Assembly (NCBI GenBank): GCA_965119685.1 | Contig: OZ221971.1 | Location: 2,108,001 to 2,172,000 of the forward strand | DNA length: 64,000 nucleotides | Reading direction: 5' to 3' | Source: Merdibacter sp965119685 | Lineage (GTDB): Bacteria; Bacillota_I; Bacilli_A; Erysipelotrichales; Erysipelotrichaceae | In this document: positions 16,696 to 25,649 of the stretch, in pieces | How the letters are laid out: each line of letters opens with the position of its first letter | Position numbering within the stretch: position 1 is the first letter of the stretch | Made by a program: the position numbers and the translations under genes | Notes under the pieces: generated by a model | The model's database searches: none | What the model was told of the DNA's origin: nothing | Seen by the model: only the letters and a program-made list of their open reading frames with translations

Positions 16696-17872
16696 ACATA
16701 TCCACCTGAATTTTTCTGTCAAACAGCGATTCCACCTGTTCGCTAAGCCACACTTTGTTAAAATCCGCAGAATACTGGCGCTGACAGTGCGCCTGTGCCT
16801 GCTCCTGCGTATAATCCTTCAAGGGGATCAGCTGAAAATGCTTGTAATTCACATCGAAGTGATTGATCACCGGCGTCAGCACGACGTTTTCCATGCGTAC
16901 CTCGCCGCTTTCGCCGTCAATGACGACATCAAGATTGACGATGCCTCCCATCTCATAGAGGTTAGCAAACGCCACGCTGGCGCGATCCACCATCGCCGCT
17001 GCCGACACCAGATTCCCTAACGAGTAAAAGACGAGCGTTTCTTCTCCTTCCTCATTCACCAAGCGATCCATCGTCTGCAAACAGTGAGAGTGATTGCCGA
17101 TGATCAAGTCCACGCCCAGATCGTTGAGATAGGCGGCTGCCTGCAGCTGCGTTTCGCTGAGGGCAAACGTAAACTCATTGCCCCAGTGCATGGCGACGAT
17201 GATGATATCCGCCTGCGCCTGTGCTTTTTCAACATCCGCTTGCAGCAGCTGACGATGCGCTTCGTCAAAGACGCCCTCTGCATTCAAAAACGTTTTTGTC
17301 ACATAGTCATGTTTCGCTTCAATAGGAACATTGGTGCCATAGGTATAAGCGAGAATGGCGATACGGACCCCGTTTTTTTCGATCACGGTGATCTCGTTAC
17401 TGCTCTTTTCATCCGCAAATACGCCGATTGGCGTGATGCCGTTCTCTTGCAGGTTGGCGATCGTGTTGACCACCCCGTCATACCCTCGATCATAACAGTG
17501 ATTGTTGGCAAGCGTCAGCACGTCAAAGCCGACAGTTCCCAGCTGCTGCGCCACCTGCACGGGCGCGTTAAACGAAAATGCCACGCCGCTGACGCCCAGC
17601 TGCTCTCCGGCGATAGGCACCTCCTGGTTGCCGATGACAATATCTCCGCTCAAATACGGTTTCAGTAAATCAAAATAATCACCGAACGAATACTCCTCCC
17701 ATGCGTCATACAAGCTCTGTTCAAACAGCAAGTCACCGGTGATGGTGAGCGATACTCTGCGATCACTCGCCGTCTCCTCTGGTTCACTCACTGTGGGCGT
17801 TGGAGTCTGGCATCCGACCAGCACACCCAAGCTAAACAGCAGCATGCCCGCTTGTCTCCATCGCTTTTTCAT
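16694..17872 (-). CDS. CapA-family lipoprotein (metallophosphatase-like, PgsA/CapA)
   Basis: 392 residues. A lipoprotein signal (LGVLVGC, Cys about 21) is followed by a CapA domain: LTITGDLLFEQ, the GNQEVPI and TLANNHCYDRG metal-binding motifs, and HWGNEF with IIGNHSHCLQ. CapA/PgsA proteins belong to poly-gamma-glutamate systems, but stand-alone copies such as this are common and their role is unclear. Expected outside the membrane. The gene's 3' end abuts the tnpV remnant, so its last residues may have been altered by the insertion. It follows the glycosylase gene by 38 nt. Confidence 0.85.
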   Translation of the reverse strand: MKKRWRQAGMLLFSLGVLVGCQTPTPTVSEPEETASDRRVSLTITGDLLFEQSLYDAWEEYSFGDYFDLLKPYLSGDIVIGNQEVPIAGEQLGVSGVAFSFNAPVQVAQQLGTVGFDVLTLANNHCYDRGYDGVVNTIANLQENGITPIGVFADEKSSNEITVIEKNGVRIAILAYTYGTNVPIEAKHDYVTKTFLNAEGVFDEAHRQLLQADVEKAQAQADIIIVAMHWGNEFTFALSETQLQAAAYLNDLGVDLIIGNHSHCLQTMDRLVNEEGEETLVFYSLGNLVSAAAMVDRASVAFANLYEMGGIVNLDVVIDGESGEVRMENVVLTPVINHFDVNYKHFQLIPLKDYTQEQAQAHCQRQYSADFNKVWLSEQVESLFDRKIQVDM

Positions 17873-17910
17873 ATTTCCCGTTTCCTTTCTCCATCATCTT
17901 TGCCCTTTTT

Positions 17911-18426
17911 TCATCTATCCGATATTTCTGCCTCTGAAGGACTATCGTGAAACGCCGTATGCAGCCCCTGCATCCAGCGTTCAAACAGCTCCTCCTCGCG
18001 AATCGTCCGGTTGGCGTTGCTGGTGCTTGGCAGATACATCCGGCGCAGGGGAAGATGAGCAAAATGGCGTTGATACAGCGCTTCGCTCTTTTTCCCATTA
18101 CAGATCACCGTATGAATTTTGGGATACGTTTGGATCAGCTGATCGATCGGATTGACAATCTCATGATGAATGCTGCTGTCCAAAGAGCCCTCCCGCTCAC
18201 AGGCGTGGATAACATCCCATAAGACTAAGTGCCGGCGCAAAATGATTTCGGTTTTCTGCTCGTATGTCTCGATAGGCATCGCAAAATAGGCGGAGAGAAT
18301 CCGCCAGAAGCGATTGTGACGGTATCCATAATATTGATGCAGCTGTAAAGAAGTAACGCTGGGCATCGATCCCAGGATCATCACCTGCGGTTTTTCAGCG
18401 ATGATCGGATCAAACCCGACTAGCAC
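17911..18426 (-). CDS. DNA-deoxyinosine glycosylase (uracil-DNA glycosylase superfamily, HDG type)
   Basis: 171 residues from a GTG start at 18426 that overlaps the end of rimO and has GGAG 7 nt upstream. ILGSMPSVTSLQ (about 17-28) and LPSTSNANRT (about 137-146) are the two active-site regions of the hypoxanthine-DNA glycosylase family. It would excise deaminated adenine (hypoxanthine), and perhaps uracil, from DNA. Translationally coupled to rimO. Confidence 0.85.
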   Translation of the reverse strand: MLVGFDPIIAEKPQVMILGSMPSVTSLQLHQYYGYRHNRFWRILSAYFAMPIETYEQKTEIILRRHLVLWDVIHACEREGSLDSSIHHEIVNPIDQLIQTYPKIHTVICNGKKSEALYQRHFAHLPLRRMYLPSTSNANRTIREEELFERWMQGLHTAFHDSPSEAEISDR

Positions 18427-19721
18427 ACTTCTACTCCGATCACATCGTGAGGCAGTACTTCCTGCACTTTTACCTGCACAAAGCTGCCCAATGCAATTTC
18501 GCGTTCGCTGCGAAAGATCACCATACCGTCCACCTCATCCGGCGCATCCCATACGCTGCGTCCGCGGTAACGGTTGGTGAGCCCATCCTTGTCCTCCACC
18601 AGCACCTCGATGATCTTCCCCAGCTTTTTCTGCTGGTTTTCAAGCGCAATCTGCGTTTGCAGCTGCATCAATTCATCCAGATACTGCTGCTTTTGCGCAT
18701 CTGCGCAAACCGGCTTCATCGCATATCCCGGCGTATCTTCCTCCGGCGAATATGGAAAGGCGCCCATGTGATCCCATTTGACCTCTTTGACAAACGCCAG
18801 CAGCTCATCCATCGTCTCACGGTTTTCACCCGGGAAACCGACGATAAACGTCGTACGCAAAATCGGGGAGGCAAAGGTTTTGCGGATCTTTTCAATCAGC
18901 GTCAGCACCTCTTCCTTCGTCCCTCTGCGATTCATCCGCGCTAACATCGCATTGTTGGCATGCTGCATGGGAATATCAAAGTAAGGGATCACCTTTTTCA
19001 GCTTTGCCATTCCCTCGATTAAAGCGTCATCGATCTCATCGGGATACATATATAAAATGCGAATCCAGTGGAATCCCTCAATCTCATGCAGCTTTTGCAA
19101 CAGCTCCAGCAGACAGCGGCGGCCATAGAGGTCGACGCCGTATTTCGTCGTATCCTGAGCGTTTAACACCAGCTCCTTGACGCCGCTTTGTGCTAACGCT
19201 TTTGCCTCCTCCACCAGATCTTCCATCTTTCTGGAAACATTATCACCGCGAATCAGGGGAATCGCACAATAGGTGCAATGATTGGAACAGCCCTCTGCAA
19301 TTTTAAGATATGCCGTCCACGGCTTGCTTGTCAAAAGCCGTTTTGCCTGCGCGAAGCTTACGCTTTCCTCACCGCCCAGTTCACGGGCAAACACCTGATG
19401 CAGGCGATCATAGTCGCTGATGCGCACGACGGCGTCGATCTCCGGAATCTCCTGCTCCAGCTGTTTTTGATAACGCTGAGCCAGACAGCCGACGACAATC
19501 AGCTTTTTCAGATTCTGCTGCTTATACGCCGCCATCTCGAAAATCGTCGCGATCGCTTCCTCTTTTGCGCTCGTAATAAATCCGCACGTATTGATCACAA
19601 TGGCATCTGCCAAAGCTGGTTTTGCGACCAATGTATGTCCCTGCGCCTGTAACATCCCCATCATCTTTTCGCTGTCCACCAAATTTTTACTGCAGCCTAA
19701 CGAGATAAATCCTATTTTCAT
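18420..19721 (-). CDS. rimO: Ribosomal protein S12 methylthiotransferase
   Basis: 433 residues, standard length. N-terminal UPF0004 domain with GCSKNLVDSE, a central radical-SAM domain with the cluster motif CSNHCTYCAIP (about residues 141-151), and a C-terminal TRAM domain. RimO adds a methylthio group to Asp88 of ribosomal protein S12 using two 4Fe-4S clusters and SAM. It leads a run with the glycosylase and CapA genes; the promoter is at 19739-19747. Confidence 0.95.
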   Translation of the reverse strand: MKIGFISLGCSKNLVDSEKMMGMLQAQGHTLVAKPALADAIVINTCGFITSAKEEAIATIFEMAAYKQQNLKKLIVVGCLAQRYQKQLEQEIPEIDAVVRISDYDRLHQVFARELGGEESVSFAQAKRLLTSKPWTAYLKIAEGCSNHCTYCAIPLIRGDNVSRKMEDLVEEAKALAQSGVKELVLNAQDTTKYGVDLYGRRCLLELLQKLHEIEGFHWIRILYMYPDEIDDALIEGMAKLKKVIPYFDIPMQHANNAMLARMNRRGTKEEVLTLIEKIRKTFASPILRTTFIVGFPGENRETMDELLAFVKEVKWDHMGAFPYSPEEDTPGYAMKPVCADAQKQQYLDELMQLQTQIALENQQKKLGKIIEVLVEDKDGLTNRYRGRSVWDAPDEVDGMVIFRSEREIALGSFVQVKVQEVLPHDVIGVEVC

Positions 19722-19738
19722 TTCTTATCACCGCATTT

Positions 19739-19747
19739 ATTTTAGCA
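19739..19747 (-). promoter_or_regulatory. Extended -10 promoter for rimO
   Basis: TGC TAAAAT on the minus strand, about 18 nt before the rimO start. Confidence 0.45.
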
Positions 19748-20243
19748 TGAAGCGCGCACTTCATAAAGAAAAACAGTGAGCGATCTTATTAAGCCGCCAC
19801 TCGAAAAGCAGAAACGATCGCCTTGGCAAACAGCGCTTTCCCCAGCCGCAGCGTTTCTTATCTCAAGGGGCTGTAACGAAAAGAATAAGGAATATCACTA
19901 TGCAAAAAAAGAACGAGTGTAGATGCAAACTGACGCTAGGTTACACTCGTTTTTCTATTCGTTCCGCGTTTTTCGCGAACAAATTCCACAGGCAGCAAAA
20001 ATCGCTCCTTTCCCTGTCCATTATCAATGTTTCCGGGATCAACGTCTATCAAAAATTTTTTACAACGGCATTTTTTCGTTAAAGCATTTGCGCGTGACAA
20101 ATGTTTGCCGTTTTTCATGAGATTTGCATTGCTGTATGTGGTATAAGAAATCTATCATCCTGCTAACTGTGTAACCGGACAATCGGATGGAAATCGTCGT
20201 CTTCCGACGCTGTTCCAGGATTTCTCTCCCCATGCGGCGCTCA
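19748..20243. other. Gene-free stretch with one terminator-like hairpin
   Basis: About 500 nt without a supported gene. At 19912-19921 AACGAGTGTA pairs with TACACTCGTT (19942-19951), with T-rich or A-rich runs on both sides, so it would act as a terminator in either direction. No gene close by explains it. Short frames here have no ribosome sites or recognisable domains. Confidence 0.6.
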
Positions 20244-20272
20244 TAAAAAAAGCAAGCCGCCAAGCGACTCGC
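20244..20272 (-). terminator. Terminator after the rubrerythrin gene
   Basis: GCAAGCCGC (20252-20260) pairs with GCGACTCGC (20264-20272), allowing G-U pairs, with a run of T on the minus strand. Confidence 0.75.
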
Positions 20273-20292
20273 CTTTCTTCCAAATGGGATGA

Positions 20293-20832
20293 TTAGTAGT
20301 TCTTTGCCTCCTGTGCAAAGTGAGAACCCTCATATCCGCATACCGGACAAACCTTCGGTGCCTTTTCAGACTCTACGCAGTATCCGCAGATGTCGCAGAT
20401 CCATACGGTCTTTTCCGGCTTCTCGAATACCGTATTGTTCTTGACGTTGTCAAGCAGCTTCAGATAACGCTCTTCATGACGCTTCTCGATCTCGCCGACC
20501 TTCTCCATCTGGAATGCGATCTTCATGAAACCTTCCTCGCGTGCAGTCTCTGCCATGTGCTTATACATATCCGTCCACTCGTAGTTCTCGCCGGCTGCCG
20601 CATCCTCCAAGTTAACGGCTGTCGTCGGAACGCTGTCCTCATGCAGCGCCTTGAACCACAGCTTTGCATGTTCCTGCTCGTTGCGGGCAGTCTCCTCAAA
20701 GAAGCGGGCAATCTGCTCCATTCCCTCTTCACGGGCTTTCTGTGCATAATACGTGTACTTGTTGCGTGCCTGACTCTCGCCGGCAAAAGCGGCCATCAAA
20801 TTCTGTTCTGTCTTAGATCCTTTCAATTCCAT
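20293..20832 (-). CDS. rbr: Rubrerythrin
   Basis: 179 residues. The diiron four-helix bundle is marked by AFAGESQARNKY, ETARNEQEHAKLW and the second helix pair EKVGEIEKRHEERY. A C-terminal rubredoxin domain binds one Fe through CDICG and CPVCG. It reduces hydrogen peroxide in anaerobes using NAD(P)H-linked electron donors. It lies 18 nt after perR in the same operon, so it is probably derepressed by peroxide. Confidence 0.95.
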   Translation of the reverse strand: MELKGSKTEQNLMAAFAGESQARNKYTYYAQKAREEGMEQIARFFEETARNEQEHAKLWFKALHEDSVPTTAVNLEDAAAGENYEWTDMYKHMAETAREEGFMKIAFQMEKVGEIEKRHEERYLKLLDNVKNNTVFEKPEKTVWICDICGYCVESEKAPKVCPVCGYEGSHFAQEAKNY

Positions 20833-20850
20833 TGCTTTACTCTCCTTTAC

Positions 20851-21240
20851 TTAACCATGGGCTTTTTGGCAGTATTCGCAAATTCCCTCCACCGTGATCG
20901 AGTGGGAAACCACCTGCGCGCCTGTCTGCTGTGCGATCCGCTGATTCAATGACTCGTCATAAGGCAAGTCAATATCGATCAGGCGGTTACAGCGAATACA
21001 ATGCAGATGATGATGCGGAACCGTCGTCTTATCATAGCAGTACCCATCATGAGGATGGGCAACTCTGCGGATTTTATGCAGTTCTTCTAAAATCCCCAGA
21101 TTTCGATAGACCGTTGCCAGAGAAATCTGCTCCCCCTGCGCTTTCAGATTCTTATAGATTTCCTCAGCTGTCAGATGTCCGTCTGCCGACGCCAAAAACG
21201 CCATGATGCAATCTCTCTGCCTGGATGATTTGCGCCGCAT
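20851..21240 (-). CDS. perR: PerR/Fur-family peroxide regulator
   Basis: 129 residues. The winged helix (AEEIYKNLKAQG, LATVYRNLGILEE) is followed by the His-rich metal site PHHHLHCIRC and a second CxxC (CEYC) that completes the structural zinc site. Assignment as PerR rather than Fur or Zur rests on the neighbour: it is cotranscribed with rubrerythrin. A 7-1-7 box covers the start of its own promoter, so it should autoregulate. Confidence 0.85.
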   Translation of the reverse strand: MRRKSSRQRDCIMAFLASADGHLTAEEIYKNLKAQGEQISLATVYRNLGILEELHKIRRVAHPHDGYCYDKTTVPHHHLHCIRCNRLIDIDLPYDESLNQRIAQQTGAQVVSHSITVEGICEYCQKAHG

Positions 21241-21256
21241 AACCAGCCTCCTATCT

Positions 21257-21299
21257 TAAGAACTATTCTTAGTTTAATTCTTATTTTCAGATTTGTCAA
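21257..21299 (-). promoter_or_regulatory. perR-rbr promoter with Per/Fur box
   Basis: On the minus strand TTGACA (21299-21294), 17 nt, TAAACT (21276-21271). The 7-1-7 repeat TAAGAATAGTTCTTA (21271-21257) overlaps the -10 end and start point, the classic place for PerR repression. Confidence 0.8.
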
Positions 21300-21631
21300 G
21301 TAGTTTCTTCCCATTTTTAAAACGAATTTCTCCTCACTGTACAAAGAAGCCTCTCCCTGTTCCATAGCCTCTCCGCATTCCTCTTGCAAATGAGGAAAAC
21401 GGCAGGCATACAAGAATGTATCCGATCGTCTGATTGATTCACAGTGCGTTTTTTTCTTCTTCCGATTTCATCCTCTTCCCTCTCCATCATCGTCTATGCC
21501 CGGCTGTCACATCACCGCTTGCCCTTTCTCCTAACGGATGCAGGCTGTCCCTTTGTCTGCTCATCGCGTTCCCTTCTCATTTCTTTTCCCTATGCTTTAC
21601 ACAGGCTGCGATCTCTCTCCCTCTCCTGCCA
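21300..21631. other. Gene-free stretch
   Basis: Pyrimidine-rich on the plus strand; I see no gene, repeat or clear regulatory site. Confidence 0.6.
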
Positions 21632-21657
21632 TGAAAAAAATCGGCGATGCACCGATT
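21632..21657 (-). terminator. Terminator after yhaM
   Basis: AATCGG (21639-21644) pairs with CCGATT (21652-21657), directly after the yhaM stop, with a T-run on the minus strand. Confidence 0.75.
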
Positions 21658-22601
21658 CATTTCTTTATTTTCGTCTTATACAGACTGCGGTTTTCCAAAG
21701 CGAAGATGCGCGGAGTGAAGCTTCCCTCCTCATTTGCGGCAAGCGCTTTTTCCATCGTATTCATGCGGGCGTCCAGATTATCGATCAGATGCAGTACCTC
21801 CGCCTCCGGGATCATCGGCAGTACCGGGGAGCCGTATTCGTAAACGCCATGATGGGAAAGAATCATGTGCCGAACTAACGTCACCTCTTCGCTGTCTTCA
21901 ATGCCGAGCGTCGCCGCGATTTTTGTAATTTCTGCCTGAAACAGGGAGATGTGTCCCAGCAGACGTCCTTCCATCGTATAGCTTGGCACGATCGCCCCGC
22001 TCAGCTCCTGCAATTTTCCTAAGTCATGCAGGAACACGCCGCTGATTAACAGATCCCGGTTTAACAGCGGATATTGCTTAGCGATCATCTCAGCCAACTC
22101 CAGCATGCCCAACACATGGGTCGCTAATCCGCCCACGAAATCGTGATGGTTTTTCGTCGCCGCCGGATATTCGTAAAAACGGCTCTGATAACGCTCATAG
22201 ACGGCGTCGACTAACAGCTTCAGCGTCGGATTGGCAATCTTTCCTAAGCATGCCTCCACCTGTTTTTGCAGCGTCTGCGCTGACAGCGGCCCCTCTTGGG
22301 CAAAGCTGCGCGCTTCCACCGTTTCTTCAACGATCGTCAACTGTTTGATGCGAAACTGCAGCTGATGGTTGTGACTGAGCACATCTCCGCTCGCATCGAC
22401 AATCATCCCCGGCTGATACAGCTCCAGCACCTCCTGCGGCACATTCCAGTATTTCGCATCCATCGTCCCGCTTTTATCCTGCAGCACAAAGGAGAGATAC
22501 GGGGCTCCTTTGGCCGTCACCCCCCGATTGCGGCTGCTTAACAGCACACGAATCGTCACACGCTCTCCGTCTTGGAGATCACGCAGCAGCTTATTCATCA
22601 T
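21657..22601 (-). CDS. yhaM: 3'-5' exoribonuclease YhaM
   Basis: 314 residues from the ATG at 22601 (AGGAG 7 nt upstream), the usual YhaM length; a longer frame upstream runs into the preceding gene. An N-terminal OB fold (VTIRVLLSSRNRGVTAKG) is followed by an HD domain with FLHDLGKLQEL and MILSHHG. YhaM trims 3' ends of mRNA in Gram-positive bacteria. Its first codons overlap the end of the GT-RecX gene, so it is coupled to that gene. Confidence 0.92.
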   Translation of the reverse strand: MMNKLLRDLQDGERVTIRVLLSSRNRGVTAKGAPYLSFVLQDKSGTMDAKYWNVPQEVLELYQPGMIVDASGDVLSHNHQLQFRIKQLTIVEETVEARSFAQEGPLSAQTLQKQVEACLGKIANPTLKLLVDAVYERYQSRFYEYPAATKNHHDFVGGLATHVLGMLELAEMIAKQYPLLNRDLLISGVFLHDLGKLQELSGAIVPSYTMEGRLLGHISLFQAEITKIAATLGIEDSEEVTLVRHMILSHHGVYEYGSPVLPMIPEAEVLHLIDNLDARMNTMEKALAANEEGSFTPRIFALENRSLYKTKIKK

Positions 22602-24573
22602 TTTCCAACTCCTGTTCTTCCAGCTTACGGCGTACCTGCTCAATGGAAAATCCTTTGCGTACACCGTATTCCACAATTTTTCTTTGCAGCTTTTCATCAC
22701 TGAATTTCGCCGTGTACAAACGCCGTGCCTTGGCGATTGTCTTTGTCAGCGCCGCTTCCTCATCTTCATCCTCCAGATTCAGCGTCTGCGCCGCCTGACG
22801 TGCCACCTCGCTGCTATATCCCTGTGCCATCAGCTTTGCGGCAATCATCTGACGCTTTTCCTTTTTGGAGTGATCCTTTACGCTGGACTTCAATCGCTGT
22901 GCCAGCTCCTGCGCCCGCGACTCCTCGAATCCATCTTCCAGCTGAGATAACGCCTGCTGCACAAGCGCTCGGTCAATTCCCTTTTTTCCTAACATGCGCA
23001 CAATCTTCTGCGGCCCATAGCCCAACGACGCATAATAGCGCGTCTTTTCATCCGCATAGCGCTCATCGTTTAAAAATCCGCGCTCTTTGAGATCGTCGAC
23101 GATCCGCTGTGCCTGCGCACTGTCTAACTCCTTATTTTGCATCAGATAACGCTGCATCTCTTTGCAGGTGTAGTCCTTGCCGGCAATGCGGCGCAAAGCG
23201 CTGCGAGTCGCCTTGATGACATCCTGCTGCTCTTGCAGGGAAGCGACATAATCGGCATCCAGATAACGGTGCAGGGTAATCTTGTAGGTAAAATAATCCT
23301 CCATCGTCATATACAAGCGCAGCGGTTCTTTCTGCGTGTCGTTTTCCAGCGTCACCTTGACCGCATCGTCTAAAATGCGGATCTTTGTCACCTCGTAGTC
23401 CTCGCGGTACTCGTCGATCACATTGCGGTAAACAACCTCGACATTATGGGCAAAGGTGTGCATATCATAACGCTCGCTGCGGCGAAGCGCTTCCCGTTTC
23501 ATACGGGCGCGTTCCTCTTGTGCTAACGCCAGATAGGCGTCCGCTTTTTGGGCGAACTCCTGCGGGGTCGTAAAGTAATACCCGCTGACCCCCTCTTCAA
23601 TCAGCTCATCCAGCACCTCATCCGGGCGGGCAAACAGCGGCAAACCGCTGGCAAGCGCCTCGATAAAAGTCATTCCCTGCGTCTCCGATGTCGACGCGCT
23701 GACAAAAGCATCGCTGACCTGATAATAGGCAGGGACTTCTGTCGATGGGACAGGACCGGTGAAGATCACACGATCTGCCACCCCCTCCTCTTGTGCCTGT
23801 CGCTTGAGATCGTCCAAAGAAGGTCCGCCGCCGACGATCATCACCTTGCAGGACGGCGTTTGTAAATACTTGACGCCGCGGATAATCATATCGATGCTCT
23901 TCTCTGCGGCAACGCGCCCCAGATAGATGATCACAGGGGTTTTTGCATCGAGACCATACTGATTGCGAATCTGCATGCGCTTCTCTTCTGCAACGCTCTC
24001 ATAGTGAAAACACTCGAGATCCAATCCGGTCGGGATGACATAAATCGGCTTGCTGACGCCATAGCCGATGAGCTTTTCCTTCGTCTTCGCACTGGGCGCA
24101 ATGATGCCGGATACCGAATTGCACAGCATACGGGAAAGGGAATGCACCGCTTTTCTGCTGAGTTTCTCCACGCTTTCCCAATCAAATACGTTGACGTAAT
24201 GGGTATAATCCTCATATAAGGTATGATAGGTATAAACGACGGGAATATGCAGAGAATGTGCCAAAATCCGGCCGAAGATGCCGACGGTGAACTCCTGCTG
24301 CACGTGGATGACGTCGAGCTTCAGCGCTTCGATCACCCGTTTCACCTCGAAATGGTAAGGGGTGCTCAGGGTGTAGCCGTAAAGCTTTTTGATTTCCAGT
24401 CCGGGCAGACGCAGCACGTTGCCCTCCCAGTGTGCATGCCGTGAATTCTTCAGCCCGGTGACGATATATACCTCATGCCCTGCCGCCTGCAAGCCGCGTT
24501 CTAACGTAACGACAGAGGAAACCACGCCGTTAATATCCGGCGTGTATGTATCCGTAAATATTCCGATTTTCAT
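22591..24573 (-). CDS. GT4 glycosyltransferase fused to RecX
   Basis: 660 residues in one uninterrupted frame. Residues 1 to about 395 are a GT4 glycosyltransferase: GIFTDTYTPDINGVVSS at the N-terminus, IIYLGRVAAEKSIDMII for the donor-domain Lys, and SETQGMTFIEALASGLP for the E-x7-E region; closest in style to diacylglycerol glucosyltransferases of lipoteichoic-acid anchor synthesis. Residues about 395-660 are a complete RecX: a short beta N-terminus (VTKIRILDDAVKVTLEN) then three-helix repeats (LKERGFLNDERYADE, LGYGPQKIVRMLGKKGI, IVEYGVRKGFSIEQVRRKL). RecX inhibits RecA filaments. The fusion joins membrane glycolipid synthesis with recombination control; whether it is cleaved is unknown. Overlaps neighbours on both sides. 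Confidence 0.9.
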   Translation of the reverse strand: MKIGIFTDTYTPDINGVVSSVVTLERGLQAAGHEVYIVTGLKNSRHAHWEGNVLRLPGLEIKKLYGYTLSTPYHFEVKRVIEALKLDVIHVQQEFTVGIFGRILAHSLHIPVVYTYHTLYEDYTHYVNVFDWESVEKLSRKAVHSLSRMLCNSVSGIIAPSAKTKEKLIGYGVSKPIYVIPTGLDLECFHYESVAEEKRMQIRNQYGLDAKTPVIIYLGRVAAEKSIDMIIRGVKYLQTPSCKVMIVGGGPSLDDLKRQAQEEGVADRVIFTGPVPSTEVPAYYQVSDAFVSASTSETQGMTFIEALASGLPLFARPDEVLDELIEEGVSGYYFTTPQEFAQKADAYLALAQEERARMKREALRRSERYDMHTFAHNVEVVYRNVIDEYREDYEVTKIRILDDAVKVTLENDTQKEPLRLYMTMEDYFTYKITLHRYLDADYVASLQEQQDVIKATRSALRRIAGKDYTCKEMQRYLMQNKELDSAQAQRIVDDLKERGFLNDERYADEKTRYYASLGYGPQKIVRMLGKKGIDRALVQQALSQLEDGFEESRAQELAQRLKSSVKDHSKKEKRQMIAAKLMAQGYSSEVARQAAQTLNLEDEDEEAALTKTIAKARRLYTAKFSDEKLQRKIVEYGVRKGFSIEQVRRKLEEQELENDE

Positions 24574-25628
24574 AAGATTTCCTCCTTAAGCAAAGGATCT
24601 TCCTCCCTGCTTCGCTTTTTATCGTAATAACGTTTGGCGCCGATGAACACTGCCGCACCGCAGATCATCACCAAATGATAGGTGGAGAAACGCCACAAAA
24701 TCATCACCGCGCCGGTACCGCTGCCTAACAGCGTTCCAAACAGCAGAGCAAACACCACCTCGGTGCCGCCGCTGGCGCCCGGGATCGGGATGAAGCTGTT
24801 CGCCATCATGACAAAGCTGGACAATGCGACCACATCCAGCAGCTCTCCCGCCTGCAAAGGGATGCCCATCATCAGCGCGATGAAAAACGGCAGAGAGAAC
24901 TGCAAGGTCATGCGCAGCACGTTGATCAGCGCCGTCTCTAAAATCAGCCGCTTATCCTTTGTCAGCTTTTTGATCTCACTCGTAAAGCTGGCAAGCTGCA
25001 AATTCCAGTTTGCCAAGGTCTCCTTGCGGTTTTTTACCAGATGCAAACGAGCCAGCAGGTTGACGACCACCCCGCTGAGACGGATGTACACCTTTGGAAA
25101 CAACGCCATCGTATAGAGAGCGCCGACGACGATCACATTGATCAGATACCCCAGCAAAATCAGATTAAGCCACGCATTTTGAGCGCTGTAATAGGAAAAG
25201 CGAAGCAAAAACAGCACCGTGACATACAGCATCATCGTCGTCTGGTAGACGATGAAATCCGCCCACAAAATACTGGCTCCATCGCTCACCTTGATTCCCT
25301 GCTTTTTCATGATGTACGCCTGCGCAAACTGACCGCCGGTCGCACTCGGCGTAATGCCGGAAAAAAAGGAACCGACAAACGCGACGACAACGCCGTGAAG
25401 AAAACGATAGCCCTTGCGGTAACGCCGGCCGAACACCTGATAAATCCAGCCGATGACAAACGTGTAGAGAATGCCCCACGCCATGATGACCACCAAATAG
25501 TACCATTTGATATTGCGGATGAGTCCCAGCACCTCTTCATAATTGTCCTTTACGGCAAACCAGATTGCGCCGACGGTGATCACAAGGATCAAAAGCAGAT
25601 TCCATGCGTATTTCTTCCCTTGTTTCAT
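24570..25628 (-). CDS. Lysylphosphatidylglycerol synthase-type/UPF0104 membrane protein
   Basis: 352 residues with about eight transmembrane helices and the conserved FFSGITPSATGGQFAQAY region of the UPF0104/MprF-flippase-like family. Proteins of this type often sit beside glycolipid synthases and may flip glycolipids across the membrane; that role is inferred from context. No lysyl-transferase domain is present. Its stop overlaps the start of the GT-RecX gene by 4 nt (ATGA), and it follows the other GT4 gene by 21 nt. Confidence 0.85.
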   Translation of the reverse strand: MKQGKKYAWNLLLILVITVGAIWFAVKDNYEEVLGLIRNIKWYYLVVIMAWGILYTFVIGWIYQVFGRRYRKGYRFLHGVVVAFVGSFFSGITPSATGGQFAQAYIMKKQGIKVSDGASILWADFIVYQTTMMLYVTVLFLLRFSYYSAQNAWLNLILLGYLINVIVVGALYTMALFPKVYIRLSGVVVNLLARLHLVKNRKETLANWNLQLASFTSEIKKLTKDKRLILETALINVLRMTLQFSLPFFIALMMGIPLQAGELLDVVALSSFVMMANSFIPIPGASGGTEVVFALLFGTLLGSGTGAVMILWRFSTYHLVMICGAAVFIGAKRYYDKKRSREEDPLLKEEIL

Positions 25629-25649
25629 AGCACCATCCCTCTCTGCTTC

